Source of the DNA: an uncultured Verrucomicrobiota bacterium
GTDB taxonomy: Bacteria > Verrucomicrobiota > Verrucomicrobiia > Chthoniobacterales > SZAS-18
Length of the DNA: 20,625 bases
Assembly: GCA_937873255.1 (NCBI GenBank)
Contig: CALMVM010000340.1
Location: forward strand, 1 to 20,625
Direction: 5' to 3'
Shown: positions 7,358 through 14,094 of the stretch, piece after piece
Numbering within the stretch: position 1 is the first letter of the stretch
How the letters are laid out: every line of letters begins with the position of its first letter
Program-made: the position numbers and the translations under genes
Notes under the pieces: model-generated
What the model was told of the DNA's origin: nothing
Database searches by the model: none
The model's input: only the letters and a program-made list of their open reading frames with translations

Positions 7358-8395
7358 ATGTCCAAGAGCGACTTCTTCAGTTTCATCACCTCGTTGCGGC
7401 CCATCGAATTGAAGGCCATCGGCGAGCTGTCACAGACCCTTCACCTGGAGGATGCCATCACCGTCTACCAGGGCGGCGACGAGAGCGACGCCATGTACAT
7501 CATCAACCGCGGCACGCTGGAGGTCGTCCACGAGTCCCCCGGCCACGCGGCGAACACGCCCGTCAGCTACCTGTCGCGCGGCGATATGTTCGGCGAGACC
7601 GAGACGCTCAGCGGCGTGTCCCGCAAGAACACCGTGCGCACGTGCGAACAGGTCAGCATCCAGCGTTTCAAGAAGAAGGATTTCCCTGAGTTGATCCGCC
7701 GGGTGCCCGCGTTTTTCTATTACCTGAGCCAGCAGATCGCCAGCCAGATGACCAAGATCACCGACCTGGCCTTCGTGCAGAGCAACTGCCTGGAACTCAG
7801 CGGCAACCTGGCGAATTTCGACACCGTCACCATCTACCAGACGATCCTCAACTCGGCGCAGACCGGCGAGCTTTCCATCGTGGACGAGGCGAAGGAAACC
7901 ATCGCCATTTTCTGTTTCAAGGACGGCCAGACGACGTGCGGGCAGTATTATCATCTCACGGGCGAGGAGGCGTTCTGGCAGTTGTTCCTGCACGAGAAGC
8001 TCAGCGGGACGTTCTCGTTTTCCATCGTGGAACCGGCGAAGTTCCGCGTGGACAACACCGCCCCGATCCGCCGCAACCCGACCGACCTGCTCATCACGGC
8101 GCTCCAGTATCGGGACGAGTTCAAGCAGCTTCTCGAAGACATCCCCGATCCCGGCCAGCAGTTGCGGCGGGAAAAACTCAACCTCGAATGGACCGACCCG
8201 GAATACAGCGAGGGGTTGCGCCCCGTGGCGGAGGCGATCTGGCAGGTGTGCTACAGCTCGGTGATGCCGCTGGAGGAACTTTGCCAGAAGCTGCCGTACT
8301 GCGAACTGAAGTTTTTCAAGACGGTGCTCAGGCTCTTGGAGACCGGGCATTTTTCGCTGGTCGACGAACGGCAGCCGGCCGAGGTGGCGGTGTGA
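7358..8395 (+). CDS. Cyclic-nucleotide-binding domain protein with DUF4388-like (PatA-type) domain
   Basis: 345 residues, soluble. Residues about 10-125 form a cNMP-binding (CRP-type) beta-roll: DAITVYQGGDESDAMYIINR, GTLEVVHES, and the phosphate-binding-cassette region LSRGDMFGETETLSG. Residues about 145-245 look like a DUF4388/PatA-N module (LSGNLANFDTVTIYQTILNS, TGELSIVDEAKE, FKDGQTTCGQYYHLTGEEAFWQLF), a domain common in delta-proteobacterial and verrucomicrobial signalling proteins. The C-terminal third (about 250-345) is helical and unassigned. There is no CRP-type DNA-binding helix-turn-helix after the beta-roll, so it is probably not a direct transcription factor. Whether it binds cAMP, cGMP or no ligand cannot be told; the usual Arg after GE is replaced (GETETL). 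It stands alone, convergent with the acetyltransferase gene across an inverted repeat. Confidence 0.82.
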   Translation: MSKSDFFSFITSLRPIELKAIGELSQTLHLEDAITVYQGGDESDAMYIINRGTLEVVHESPGHAANTPVSYLSRGDMFGETETLSGVSRKNTVRTCEQVSIQRFKKKDFPELIRRVPAFFYYLSQQIASQMTKITDLAFVQSNCLELSGNLANFDTVTIYQTILNSAQTGELSIVDEAKETIAIFCFKDGQTTCGQYYHLTGEEAFWQLFLHEKLSGTFSFSIVEPAKFRVDNTAPIRRNPTDLLITALQYRDEFKQLLEDIPDPGQQLRREKLNLEWTDPEYSEGLRPVAEAIWQVCYSSVMPLEELCQKLPYCELKFFKTVLRLLETGHFSLVDERQPAEVAV

Positions 8396-8487
8396 GAATG
8401 ACGAATAACGAATGACGAATGGCGAATGGCGAACCCAGAGGGCGTGTTCCTCCGGTTCTGTGTTTCGTCATTCGTCATTCGTCATTC
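8396..8487. repeat. GAATGAC-type inverted repeat between convergent genes
   Basis: The left arm 8396-8419 consists of GAATGACGAA-like units and is the reverse complement of 8464-8487 with one mismatch in 24; the loop is 44 nt. More degenerate units (GAATGGCGAATGGCGAA) extend the left arm to 8433. It begins directly after the stop of the cNMP-domain gene and supplies the last codons of the acetyltransferase gene. A bidirectional RNA hairpin is possible. No U-tract is seen. Confidence 0.85.
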
Positions 8488-9031
8488 CCTCCCACTCCTC
8501 GCGCAGCATGCCGTAGCACACCGCGTCTTCCGGTTTGTCCCATTTGTAGAAGTGCTGCCGCAGCACGCCTTCCTGCCGCATGCCCAGCTTGCGCAACACT
8601 CCGCCCGACGCCGGGTTGCGGCTGATATGATGAGCGACGACGCGCGCCAACCCCAGATCCGCGAACCCGTGCCGCAGCATTGCCCGGCCCGCCTCCGTGG
8701 CGTAACCGCGACCCCAATACGGCTTGCCGATCCAGTAGCCGAGTTCGGCCCGGTGATGCGCCACGCTGACCGTCAGGCCGACGGCTCCCAGCAGTTCGCC
8801 GTTCTCGCGCAGGGTCAGGGCCAGGTGCGACGACTCGCCCGCCTCGAACGCCGGCCCGTGCCCGGCGATCCAGCGTTCGGCCATGCCGTCCTCGTAGGGA
8901 TGCGCGATGCTGCCGGTCGTGTCGGCGATGGCGCGGTCGCCGGCCAGTTCCTTGACGCGCGGGCCGTCGGCCAGCGCGAAGGGGCGGATCGTCAACCGCA
9001 CGGTGTGAAAGGTCGGCTGCATGTTCATCAT
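8468..9031 (-). CDS. GNAT-family N-acetyltransferase (RimJ/RimL type)
   Basis: 187 residues. The pattern is RimJ/RimL/Acetyltransf_3: VRLTIRPFALADGPRVKEL at the N-terminus, LGAVGLTVSVAHHRAELGYWI in the central strands, and the acetyl-CoA-binding GKPYWGRGYATEAGRAMLRHGF. Next come VVAHHISRNPASGGVLRKLGM and EGVLRQHFYKW. Such enzymes acetylate protein N-termini, small amines or antibiotics; the substrate is not predictable. The ATG at 9031 overlaps the stop of the upstream protease gene as ATGA, indicating translational coupling. The last codons (GMTNDE-stop) lie inside the GAATGAC inverted repeat, so the natural C-terminus may have been altered by that repeat. Confidence 0.88.
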   Translation of the reverse strand: MMNMQPTFHTVRLTIRPFALADGPRVKELAGDRAIADTTGSIAHPYEDGMAERWIAGHGPAFEAGESSHLALTLRENGELLGAVGLTVSVAHHRAELGYWIGKPYWGRGYATEAGRAMLRHGFADLGLARVVAHHISRNPASGGVLRKLGMRQEGVLRQHFYKWDKPEDAVCYGMLREEWEGMTNDE

Positions 9032-9726
9032 CGCTCCGGCCCCGTCGCCTGCCGGACGCCGCCGGGCAACGCACGCGGATTGCCCTGGAAATTCAAAAAC
9101 GCCAGGTAGCCGAGGAGCCCGGCGTTCCACCACGAACCACGCAACGCGAGGTATGCCGCCAGCGAGCCGGCCACGAACACCCCGACCGCTTCCGTCATTT
9201 TCTGATGGCGGGGCCCGAGGGTGTTCCGCAGCAACTGGCCGCCGTCGAGCGGGAGGATCGGCAGCAGGTTGAAACAGGTCCAGATCAGGTTGATCCAAAG
9301 GAGGAAGCGCACGGCGGCACCGACGACGAGGTCAGGGGTCATCACCCCGCTATAAAGTTGCCGGTCGGTAGCTCCCGGATGAAACCGCCGGCTGACGGCG
9401 AACGCCAACAGAAACAGGCCGAACCCGGCCGCCGGGCCGCAAAACGTGACCCAGAGACTTTGCCCGCGCGTCAGCAACGGGCCGAACATGCGCGTGACCC
9501 CGCCGAGCGCGTGCAACTCGACCGCCGGCTGCACACCAAACCGCCGCGCCGCCAGCGCGTGCCCCAATTCGTGAACCACGATGGAAACGAACACGCACGC
9601 GACCCAGATCAGCAGCAGCGCGACGGAATTCGGCCCCGTGGCGAAGCCGCCGCCGAGCAGGGCGCTGCCGATCCAGAAATACAGGCCGATCTCGAAAGGA
9701 ATCCCAAAAAGCCGGAAGCGGAGCAT
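9028..9726 (-). CDS. Site-2-protease-like M50 family membrane metalloprotease
   Basis: 232 residues with several membrane segments. The zinc motif HELGH is in VSIVVHELGHALAARRFG (about residues 53-57). The third ligand lies in NLLPILPLDGGQLLRN, the NxxPxxPLDGG motif of the S2P/SpoIVFB class. It has no PDZ domain and no CBS domain, so it is a minimal M50 protein, shorter than RseP (about 450 residues). Members cleave substrates within or near the membrane; the substrate here is unknown. It is upstream of and overlaps the acetyltransferase gene by 4 nt (ATGA), so the two are one transcription unit. The start at 9726 immediately precedes the first hydrophobic stretch; no Shine-Dalgarno is seen. 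Confidence 0.9.
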   Translation of the reverse strand: MLRFRLFGIPFEIGLYFWIGSALLGGGFATGPNSVALLLIWVACVFVSIVVHELGHALAARRFGVQPAVELHALGGVTRMFGPLLTRGQSLWVTFCGPAAGFGLFLLAFAVSRRFHPGATDRQLYSGVMTPDLVVGAAVRFLLWINLIWTCFNLLPILPLDGGQLLRNTLGPRHQKMTEAVGVFVAGSLAAYLALRGSWWNAGLLGYLAFLNFQGNPRALPGGVRQATGPER

Positions 9727-9847
9727 GGCGGGTGGAGCGTTGTGCGGACTGACCGGGAATATCTCTCATGGAGAGTCCCGGAGCAAACCGGCGGTGCCCG
9801 ACAGACGGGTTGTTGATTGGCTGGCCGGTCCGCCGTGGAGTCGAGCA

Positions 9848-9996
9848 GCATTTTAACGCAGGGACACAGAGGCACGGAGGGCCACGGAGACCGGAAGAGA
9901 ACAAAGGATGGGCGGACAGGGCGAGTCGCCGGATCTTCTCCTTCCTACTTTTTCCCTCCTCCGTCTCCGTGCCTCCGTGTCTCTGTGTTAAAATGC
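9848..9996. repeat. 32-bp imperfect inverted repeat (CAGRGACACRGAGGCACGGAG type)
   Basis: Arm 9848-9879 begins GCATTTTAACGCAGGGACAC and pairs with the reverse complement of 9965-9996 with three mismatches in 32. The spacer is 85 nt. The arms are themselves internally repetitive (GACACAGAGGCACGGAGG). This CAGAG-rich repeat resembles one often found between genes in unrelated bacteria. Confidence 0.88.
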
Positions 9997-10054
9997 CGCT
10001 CGGCGTTTCACGGACACCGTGCCGCCCACCCGCATCCACCTCCCCAAATTTACT

Positions 10055-10084
10055 TTGGCAACCCCCGCCGTTTTCCCGTAAGTT
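10055..10084 (+). promoter_or_regulatory. Possible sigma-70 promoter of the exosortase operon
   Basis: TTGGCA (10055-10060) as -35 and TAAGTT (10079-10084) as -10, spaced 18 nt, 22 nt before the exosortase ATG. The -10 match is weak, and no other candidate is better. Confidence 0.25.
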
Positions 10085-10105
10085 AACCCGGACGCCTCGC
10101 TCACC

Positions 10106-11227
10106 ATGTCCGAGCCTCTTTCTCCCAATCCGGTCCCGGCCGGAGCGCCCGCCGCTCCCGTCGCGTTGCCGCCGCCTTTGGGACACGAACTCCTGCTGGG
10201 CTGGATTCGCGCCAACCCTACGCCTGCCGCATTGCTAGGCGCGCTGGTCGCCACGCTCGGGGCGTTTTACGCGGCGGTGCCGCTCTTTTACGTCCCGGCC
10301 ACGCATCGCTTCATCACCCTTTCGCGCTGGATCTGGGACGCATGGAACCCCGAGACGCATTACCAACACGGCACGCTGGTTCCATTTATCATTTTGTTCC
10401 TGATCTGGAACGCTTTGCCCAAGTTGCGCGGCGTCCGGCCCAAGCCATCGCTGGCCGGGCTGGTGCCGTTCGTCCTGGGAGTGGGGCTCTACCTGTTATC
10501 CGCCCGCGCACTCCAGCGGCGATTGGGCTGGGCGGGACTGCCTTTTATGCTTTGGGGCGGCGTGCTGTACGCGGCGGGCTGGCGTTGGGCGCGCGTGCTG
10601 TTGTTCCCGATCCTGTGCGTGTTCTTCCTGATCCCGGTGCCAGGCATCGACCAGGCAACTGTGCAGCTCCAATACATGTCCACCAAGGCGGCCAGCGTCG
10701 TCTGCAATGCCATCGGCCTCAAGATGGTCGCCGTGGGCACTACCTTGCGCGCCGTGGACGACAGCTTCCAGTTCCAGGTGATTGGAGATTGCAGTGGAAT
10801 CAATTCTTTGATGGCGATCACGTTGATGACGGCCGTGTTCGCCCATCTGACGCAGGATCATCTGTGGCAAAAACTGCTGCTTTTCGCCTCGTCCGTGCCT
10901 GTGGCCCTCGTCGGTAACGTCATGCGGCTGACCGGGATCATGCTGGTGGCCAAATGCTTCGGGCAGGCGGCGGGAGGTTGGTTCGACAACATCGCCGCTT
11001 ACGTCATCTCGTTCCCGTTCGCCTTCGGGACACTCTGCCTGGTCAACAAACTGCTGAACTGGGGCAAGCGCGCGCCGTTCCCGCCGCCCCTCCCCGTCTC
11101 CCGCGCGACGGACGACGGCGACTACGACGACCACGACGACCACGACAACGAGCCGCCCGCCCCTCCCCGGCAACTGGTCGCCACCGGTTCTGCGGACGAG
11201 GACGTTACTCCCACTTATGATTATTAA
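10106..11227 (+). CDS. Exosortase/archaeosortase-family transpeptidase (third catalytic residue not found)
   Basis: 373 residues, about eight membrane segments. Exosortases recognise a C-terminal PEP-CTERM-like signal, cleave it and help attach or export the protein, often in step with exopolysaccharide synthesis. The family signature is present: HGTLVPF near the N-terminus, active-site Cys229 in IGDCSGINSLMA, and Arg274 in VGNVMRLTGIM. The expected third catalytic residue (usually His, after a GGWF-like segment) is absent: the sequence reads GGWFDNIAAYV (Asp294, Asn295), and the only later histidines are in the tail. That C-terminal tail (about 330-373) is Pro-rich with an acidic/His repeat, DYDDHDDHDN, from GAC/CAC codon repeats. 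It overlaps the next gene by 11 nt, so the two are coupled. The exact exosortase subtype is not assigned. Confidence 0.9.
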   Translation: MSEPLSPNPVPAGAPAAPVALPPPLGHELLLGWIRANPTPAALLGALVATLGAFYAAVPLFYVPATHRFITLSRWIWDAWNPETHYQHGTLVPFIILFLIWNALPKLRGVRPKPSLAGLVPFVLGVGLYLLSARALQRRLGWAGLPFMLWGGVLYAAGWRWARVLLFPILCVFFLIPVPGIDQATVQLQYMSTKAASVVCNAIGLKMVAVGTTLRAVDDSFQFQVIGDCSGINSLMAITLMTAVFAHLTQDHLWQKLLLFASSVPVALVGNVMRLTGIMLVAKCFGQAAGGWFDNIAAYVISFPFAFGTLCLVNKLLNWGKRAPFPPPLPVSRATDDGDYDDHDDHDNEPPAPPRQLVATGSADEDVTPTYDY

Positions 11228-11954
11228 ACGCCTGCTCCTGCTCCAGGCCGTGCTTGCCGTCGGTCTGGGCAGCGTGTTCCTCATCCCGCAGAAGACCACG
11301 CTCGGGCCCGCTGGCATCGGCATGACCCTGCCCGACCGGGTCGGCCGCTGGACGGGCGAGAATGTACCCGTCAGCAAGGAGGAACTCGCCGGGTTGGCCG
11401 AGGACACGCGTTTTGCGCGCAAATGGTACGTCAACCCGGCCGGCGACCGCATCTTCGTTTCCATCGTGCTCAGCGGCGCGGACATGGGCAACAGCATCCA
11501 CCGGCCCGAACGCTGCCTGGTCGCGCAGGGTTGGACCGTGGAGGGTTCCCACCGCGTCCAGATCCCGCGCGAGGGTCAGGGGCCGCTGGAGATCACCGCG
11601 CTGACCAACGTGCGCCAGGGGCGCGCCGACGAGAAATCGCCGCCGGTGACCGTCAAGAATCTGAATTACTACTGGTTCGTCGGCTCGCACGACGTGACGG
11701 CCTCGCACTGGACGCGCACCTTCATCGACGTCCGCGACCGCCTGCTGCACGGCGACAACCAGCGTTGGGCATACGTGACGGTGGCCTCCTACGTCACCGA
11801 CAACATGCAGGCCGCCGGCCGCACCCAGGAGGAAACGACCCGGCTGGTCGAGGATTTCATCGCCGACATCGTTCCCCGCTTCCAACCCGGCGGGGCGGAC
11901 GACAACAGCGCGGTCGAACGAGTGAACACCGGCAGCGTCAAGTCGGACATTTGA
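11217..11954 (+). CDS. EpsI-like exosortase-associated protein
   Basis: 245 residues. An N-terminal membrane anchor (LLLLQAVLAVGLGSVFLI) is followed by an extracytoplasmic domain. It carries the EpsI/DUF3485 signature SIHRPERCLVAQGW with conserved His95 and Cys100, preceded by GRWTGENVPVSKEEL, a usual start of the domain. EpsI proteins are encoded next to, or fused to, exosortases and are thought to support exosortase-linked exopolysaccharide or sorting functions; their biochemical role is not settled. The ATG at 11217 lies inside the exosortase gene (11-nt overlap), and the next gene starts 30 nt after the stop, so all three form one operon. The C-terminal 30 residues are polar and probably disordered. 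Confidence 0.85.
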   Translation: MIIKRLLLLQAVLAVGLGSVFLIPQKTTLGPAGIGMTLPDRVGRWTGENVPVSKEELAGLAEDTRFARKWYVNPAGDRIFVSIVLSGADMGNSIHRPERCLVAQGWTVEGSHRVQIPREGQGPLEITALTNVRQGRADEKSPPVTVKNLNYYWFVGSHDVTASHWTRTFIDVRDRLLHGDNQRWAYVTVASYVTDNMQAAGRTQEETTRLVEDFIADIVPRFQPGGADDNSAVERVNTGSVKSDI

Positions 11955-11984
11955 GCGCCCCTTCCCGCTGCTCCCCGCCGCTCC

Positions 11985-13091
11985 GTGTTTGATTACCTGA
12001 TCGTCGGCGCGGGGTTCGCGGGCGCGGTGCTGGCGGAACGTCTGGCAAGCCAACTGGGACGCCGCTGCCTAGTCGTGGACCGCCGCGACCACATCGGGGG
12101 CAACGCGTACGATTTCCACGACCGGGCCGGCGTGCTTTTGCACAGGTACGGGCCGCATTATTTCCGCACGAACTCGGAGCGGATCCGCGACTACCTCGGA
12201 CAGTTCACGGCATGGACGCCGGCCGCGTACAAGGTCCTGAGTTGGACGGACGGGCGCTACTGGCAATTTCCGATCAACCTGAACACCTTCGAGCAGTTCA
12301 TCGGCCGGTCGTCGAACGGCGAAGAGATGGCTGCCACGCTGGAAAAATGGCGCGTGCCCATCGACGAGCCGCGCAACTCGGAGGAGGTGATCGTCGCGCG
12401 GGTCGGCCGGGAGCTTTACGAGAAGTTTTTTCGCAACTACACGCGCAAACAGTGGCGGCGCGACCCGAGCGAACTCGACGCGTCCGTGTGCGGGCGCATC
12501 CCGATCCGTACGGACCGCGACGACCGCTACGTGTCGGACCGTTTCCAGGAGATGCCGCGCGACGGCTACACGGCGATGTTCGAGCGGATGCTGGAGCATC
12601 CGGGGATCGAGGTACGTCTAAAGACGGACTACCGCGAGGCGCGCGCGCAGGCGGCGTACCGGCACTTGATCTATACGGGGCCGGTGGACGAATATTTCGA
12701 CGCTTGCTACGGGCCGCTGCCGTACCGTTCGCTGCGGTTCGAGGCGGAGACGGTGGAACGGGAATGGTTCCAGCCGGCGGTGCAGGTCAACTACCCGAAC
12801 GACCACGAGTACACGCGGATTTTGGAGGTCAAGCACATCACCGGCCAGACCCTGCCCGTGACGACGATTGTACGCGAGTACCCGCAGGACTACGGCCCCG
12901 GACGCGAGGCGTATTACCCGCTCCCCGCGCCCGACGCCCGGGCGATCTACAAGAAATACGAGACGCTGGCGGCGGCGGAGAAAAACGTCAGTTTCGTCGG
13001 CCGGATGGCGACCTACCGGTACTACAACATGGATCAGGTCGTCGGTATGGCGCTGGCGGAGTTCGAGCGACTGAAGGACGATATGCCCTGA
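11985..13091 (+). CDS. glf: UDP-galactopyranose mutase
   Basis: 368 residues, the usual length (E. coli Glf 367). This flavoenzyme interconverts UDP-galactopyranose and UDP-galactofuranose, the donor for galactofuranose in surface polysaccharides. Seen: the FAD-binding GAGFAGAVLAERLA at residues 8-21, the second flavin motif VVDRRDHIGGNAYD, and HRYGPHYFRTNSERI. Further motifs are FPINLNTFEQFIG, FFRNYTRKQW and, near the C-terminus, YRYYNMDQVVGMAL, all typical of bacterial UGMs. The start is a GTG, because it opens directly on the Rossmann strand FDYLIVGAG. It is third in the exosortase operon, which hints that the system works with a galactofuranose-containing polymer, though no glycosyltransferase is adjacent. 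Confidence 0.95.
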   Translation: MFDYLIVGAGFAGAVLAERLASQLGRRCLVVDRRDHIGGNAYDFHDRAGVLLHRYGPHYFRTNSERIRDYLGQFTAWTPAAYKVLSWTDGRYWQFPINLNTFEQFIGRSSNGEEMAATLEKWRVPIDEPRNSEEVIVARVGRELYEKFFRNYTRKQWRRDPSELDASVCGRIPIRTDRDDRYVSDRFQEMPRDGYTAMFERMLEHPGIEVRLKTDYREARAQAAYRHLIYTGPVDEYFDACYGPLPYRSLRFEAETVEREWFQPAVQVNYPNDHEYTRILEVKHITGQTLPVTTIVREYPQDYGPGREAYYPLPAPDARAIYKKYETLAAAEKNVSFVGRMATYRYYNMDQVVGMALAEFERLKDDMP

Positions 13092-13129
13092 ACGCAGTCA
13101 CGAAAAGCTGTGTGTATCTATAGCGCCGT

Positions 13130-13588
13130 TCAACGCCAATCCGCGGATTTTGAATAGACGCGACCCGAGACCGATTCTCTCCAAAAGTAGATGCAATGCC
13201 CGCCAATTTTGTCCGTCCACTGCCGCCAGTAGATAGTTTCCGATTTCGGTAACCCGGGCCACCATTTTGGTGCTCCTGGGTCTCCAGAACCAATGTCATC
13301 CTCCCATATCAGACCACTGGGCGGATCAGTTGGAATTTTTGTCTTGTACGGTTCCGACCGCTGGATTTTCTCCCAAGACTGAGGGGCGCATTGAAACGAG
13401 AACCACGTCGACAATACGTCCGCCACTGCGGACACCTCGCATTGATAGCCGCTGATATCCTTATCGGGAGCAGATCCGAACTCACTGAAGAATTCTTGCT
13501 GCATCTCGACGTTACTCCGGGGTGAGCGGTGGCATCCCGCTAACCCCGTCATGACCAGCGACAGGATGAGGGCAGTGGAAACTTTCAC
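13130..13588 (-). CDS. Small lipoprotein of unknown function, coupled to the ParD-like gene
   Basis: 152 residues from the GTG at 13588. This start gives a clean lipoprotein signal (MKVSTALILSLVMTGLAGC, lipobox LAGC with the lipidated Cys19) and has a Shine-Dalgarno-like GAGGA 5 nt upstream, the only good one I found in the window. A TTG at 13606 overlapping the upstream stop is the alternative. The mature protein is Trp/Tyr-rich in its second half (PKWWPGLPKSETIYWRQWTD, HCIYFWRESVSGRVYSKSADW), with only a few cysteines. I do not recognise the fold. It immediately follows the ParD-like gene on the same strand, in AT-richer DNA than its surroundings, so the pair may have arrived together. Confidence 0.7.
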   Translation of the reverse strand: MKVSTALILSLVMTGLAGCHRSPRSNVEMQQEFFSEFGSAPDKDISGYQCEVSAVADVLSTWFSFQCAPQSWEKIQRSEPYKTKIPTDPPSGLIWEDDIGSGDPGAPKWWPGLPKSETIYWRQWTDKIGGHCIYFWRESVSGRVYSKSADWR

Positions 13589-13602
13589 ATACGTCCTCGG
13601 AC

Positions 13603-13974
13603 TCAAGAAGATATCGCTACAAATTCTCCATCGATGAATTGTCCGGTCATCCGTGTCCCGTCCGCTTCAATGCGAATGTATCGGTCGGTCCTACCCGGTA
13701 CGCCCTCGAAGTGCGGAAATGGCTGACTGGCCAGATATTCTTTCAAGCGTTGCTCACCGACGGCTGTTCCGATCTCTCTGATGCATTCCGACAAAGACTT
13801 GGCGATGCCACTTTCCGTCAAGCGCAGAACGTTCTCTAAACCGACGATCCCTTCCAGCGCTCTGCCCAAACCAGCCCAGCATTCGATTTGATCCGACACA
13901 GAACGGCCAAGCACCATCCCGCAAATTTGTGCATCCCCGACTAATTCATCGGATAAAATCGCATAGTGGCTCAT
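13603..13974 (-). CDS. ParD-like antitoxin-family protein with extra C-terminal domain
   Basis: 123 residues. The N-terminal 42 (AILSDELVGDAQICGMVLG, then RSVSDQIECWAGLGRALEG) fit the ParD_like antitoxin pattern (LSDELV-DA...RSV..QIE.WA.LGRA.E), a ribbon-helix-helix-type segment of type II antitoxins. The C-terminal part (about 75-123) is different: EQRLKEYLASQPFPHFEGVPG, then RYIRIEADGTRMTGQF and a short acidic end, suggestive of a small beta-rich unit that I cannot assign. No recognisable toxin is adjacent; the next gene is a lipoprotein whose TTG or GTG start overlaps or closely follows this stop. Local composition is about half G+C in the lines counted (36, 31 and 24 of 60), well below the flanks, and suggests transfer. 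No Shine-Dalgarno before the ATG at 13974. Confidence 0.75.
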   Translation of the reverse strand: MSHYAILSDELVGDAQICGMVLGRSVSDQIECWAGLGRALEGIVGLENVLRLTESGIAKSLSECIREIGTAVGEQRLKEYLASQPFPHFEGVPGRTDRYIRIEADGTRMTGQFIDGEFVAISS

Positions 13975-14020
13975 ATCAAAACAGAGTTTCGTTTCCCAAT
14001 CAGTATCGACCTAATCAGCG

Positions 14021-14060
14021 AAAAATAACAAGGGCGGTACCCTTTCGGACGCCGCCCTGT
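14021..14060 (-). terminator. Intrinsic terminator of the RpoD-like sigma factor gene
   Basis: On the minus strand, GGGCGG (14057-14052) pairs with CCGCCC (14037-14032) across a 14-nt loop and is followed by TTGTTATTTTT. It lies about 35 nt after the sigma factor stop. A second small stem (AGGGC-GCCCT) sits directly after the stop codon at about 14081-14095. Confidence 0.75.
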
Positions 14061-14094
14061 TAAAGATCTGCTCGTATCAGCAGGGCCGCAGCCC

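Larger units (their letters stand above)
9727..10105. other. Intergenic region between divergent protease and exosortase genes
   Basis: These 379 nt carry no convincing gene. They hold the imperfect inverted repeat at 9848-9996 and, next to the exosortase gene, a possible sigma-70 promoter at about 10055-10084. An open frame antisense to the protease gene runs in here, but its composition does not look protein-like. Confidence 0.55.

Noticed and set aside
8396-8487. Possible small CRISPR-like array because of short repeated units.
   Set aside because: Units are 7-10 nt, with no unique spacers and inverted rather than direct symmetry.
10496-11497. Minus-strand frame with a run of Val opposite the exosortase tail.
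   Set aside because: The Val run is the antisense of the GAC/CAC codon repeat; no protein features otherwise.
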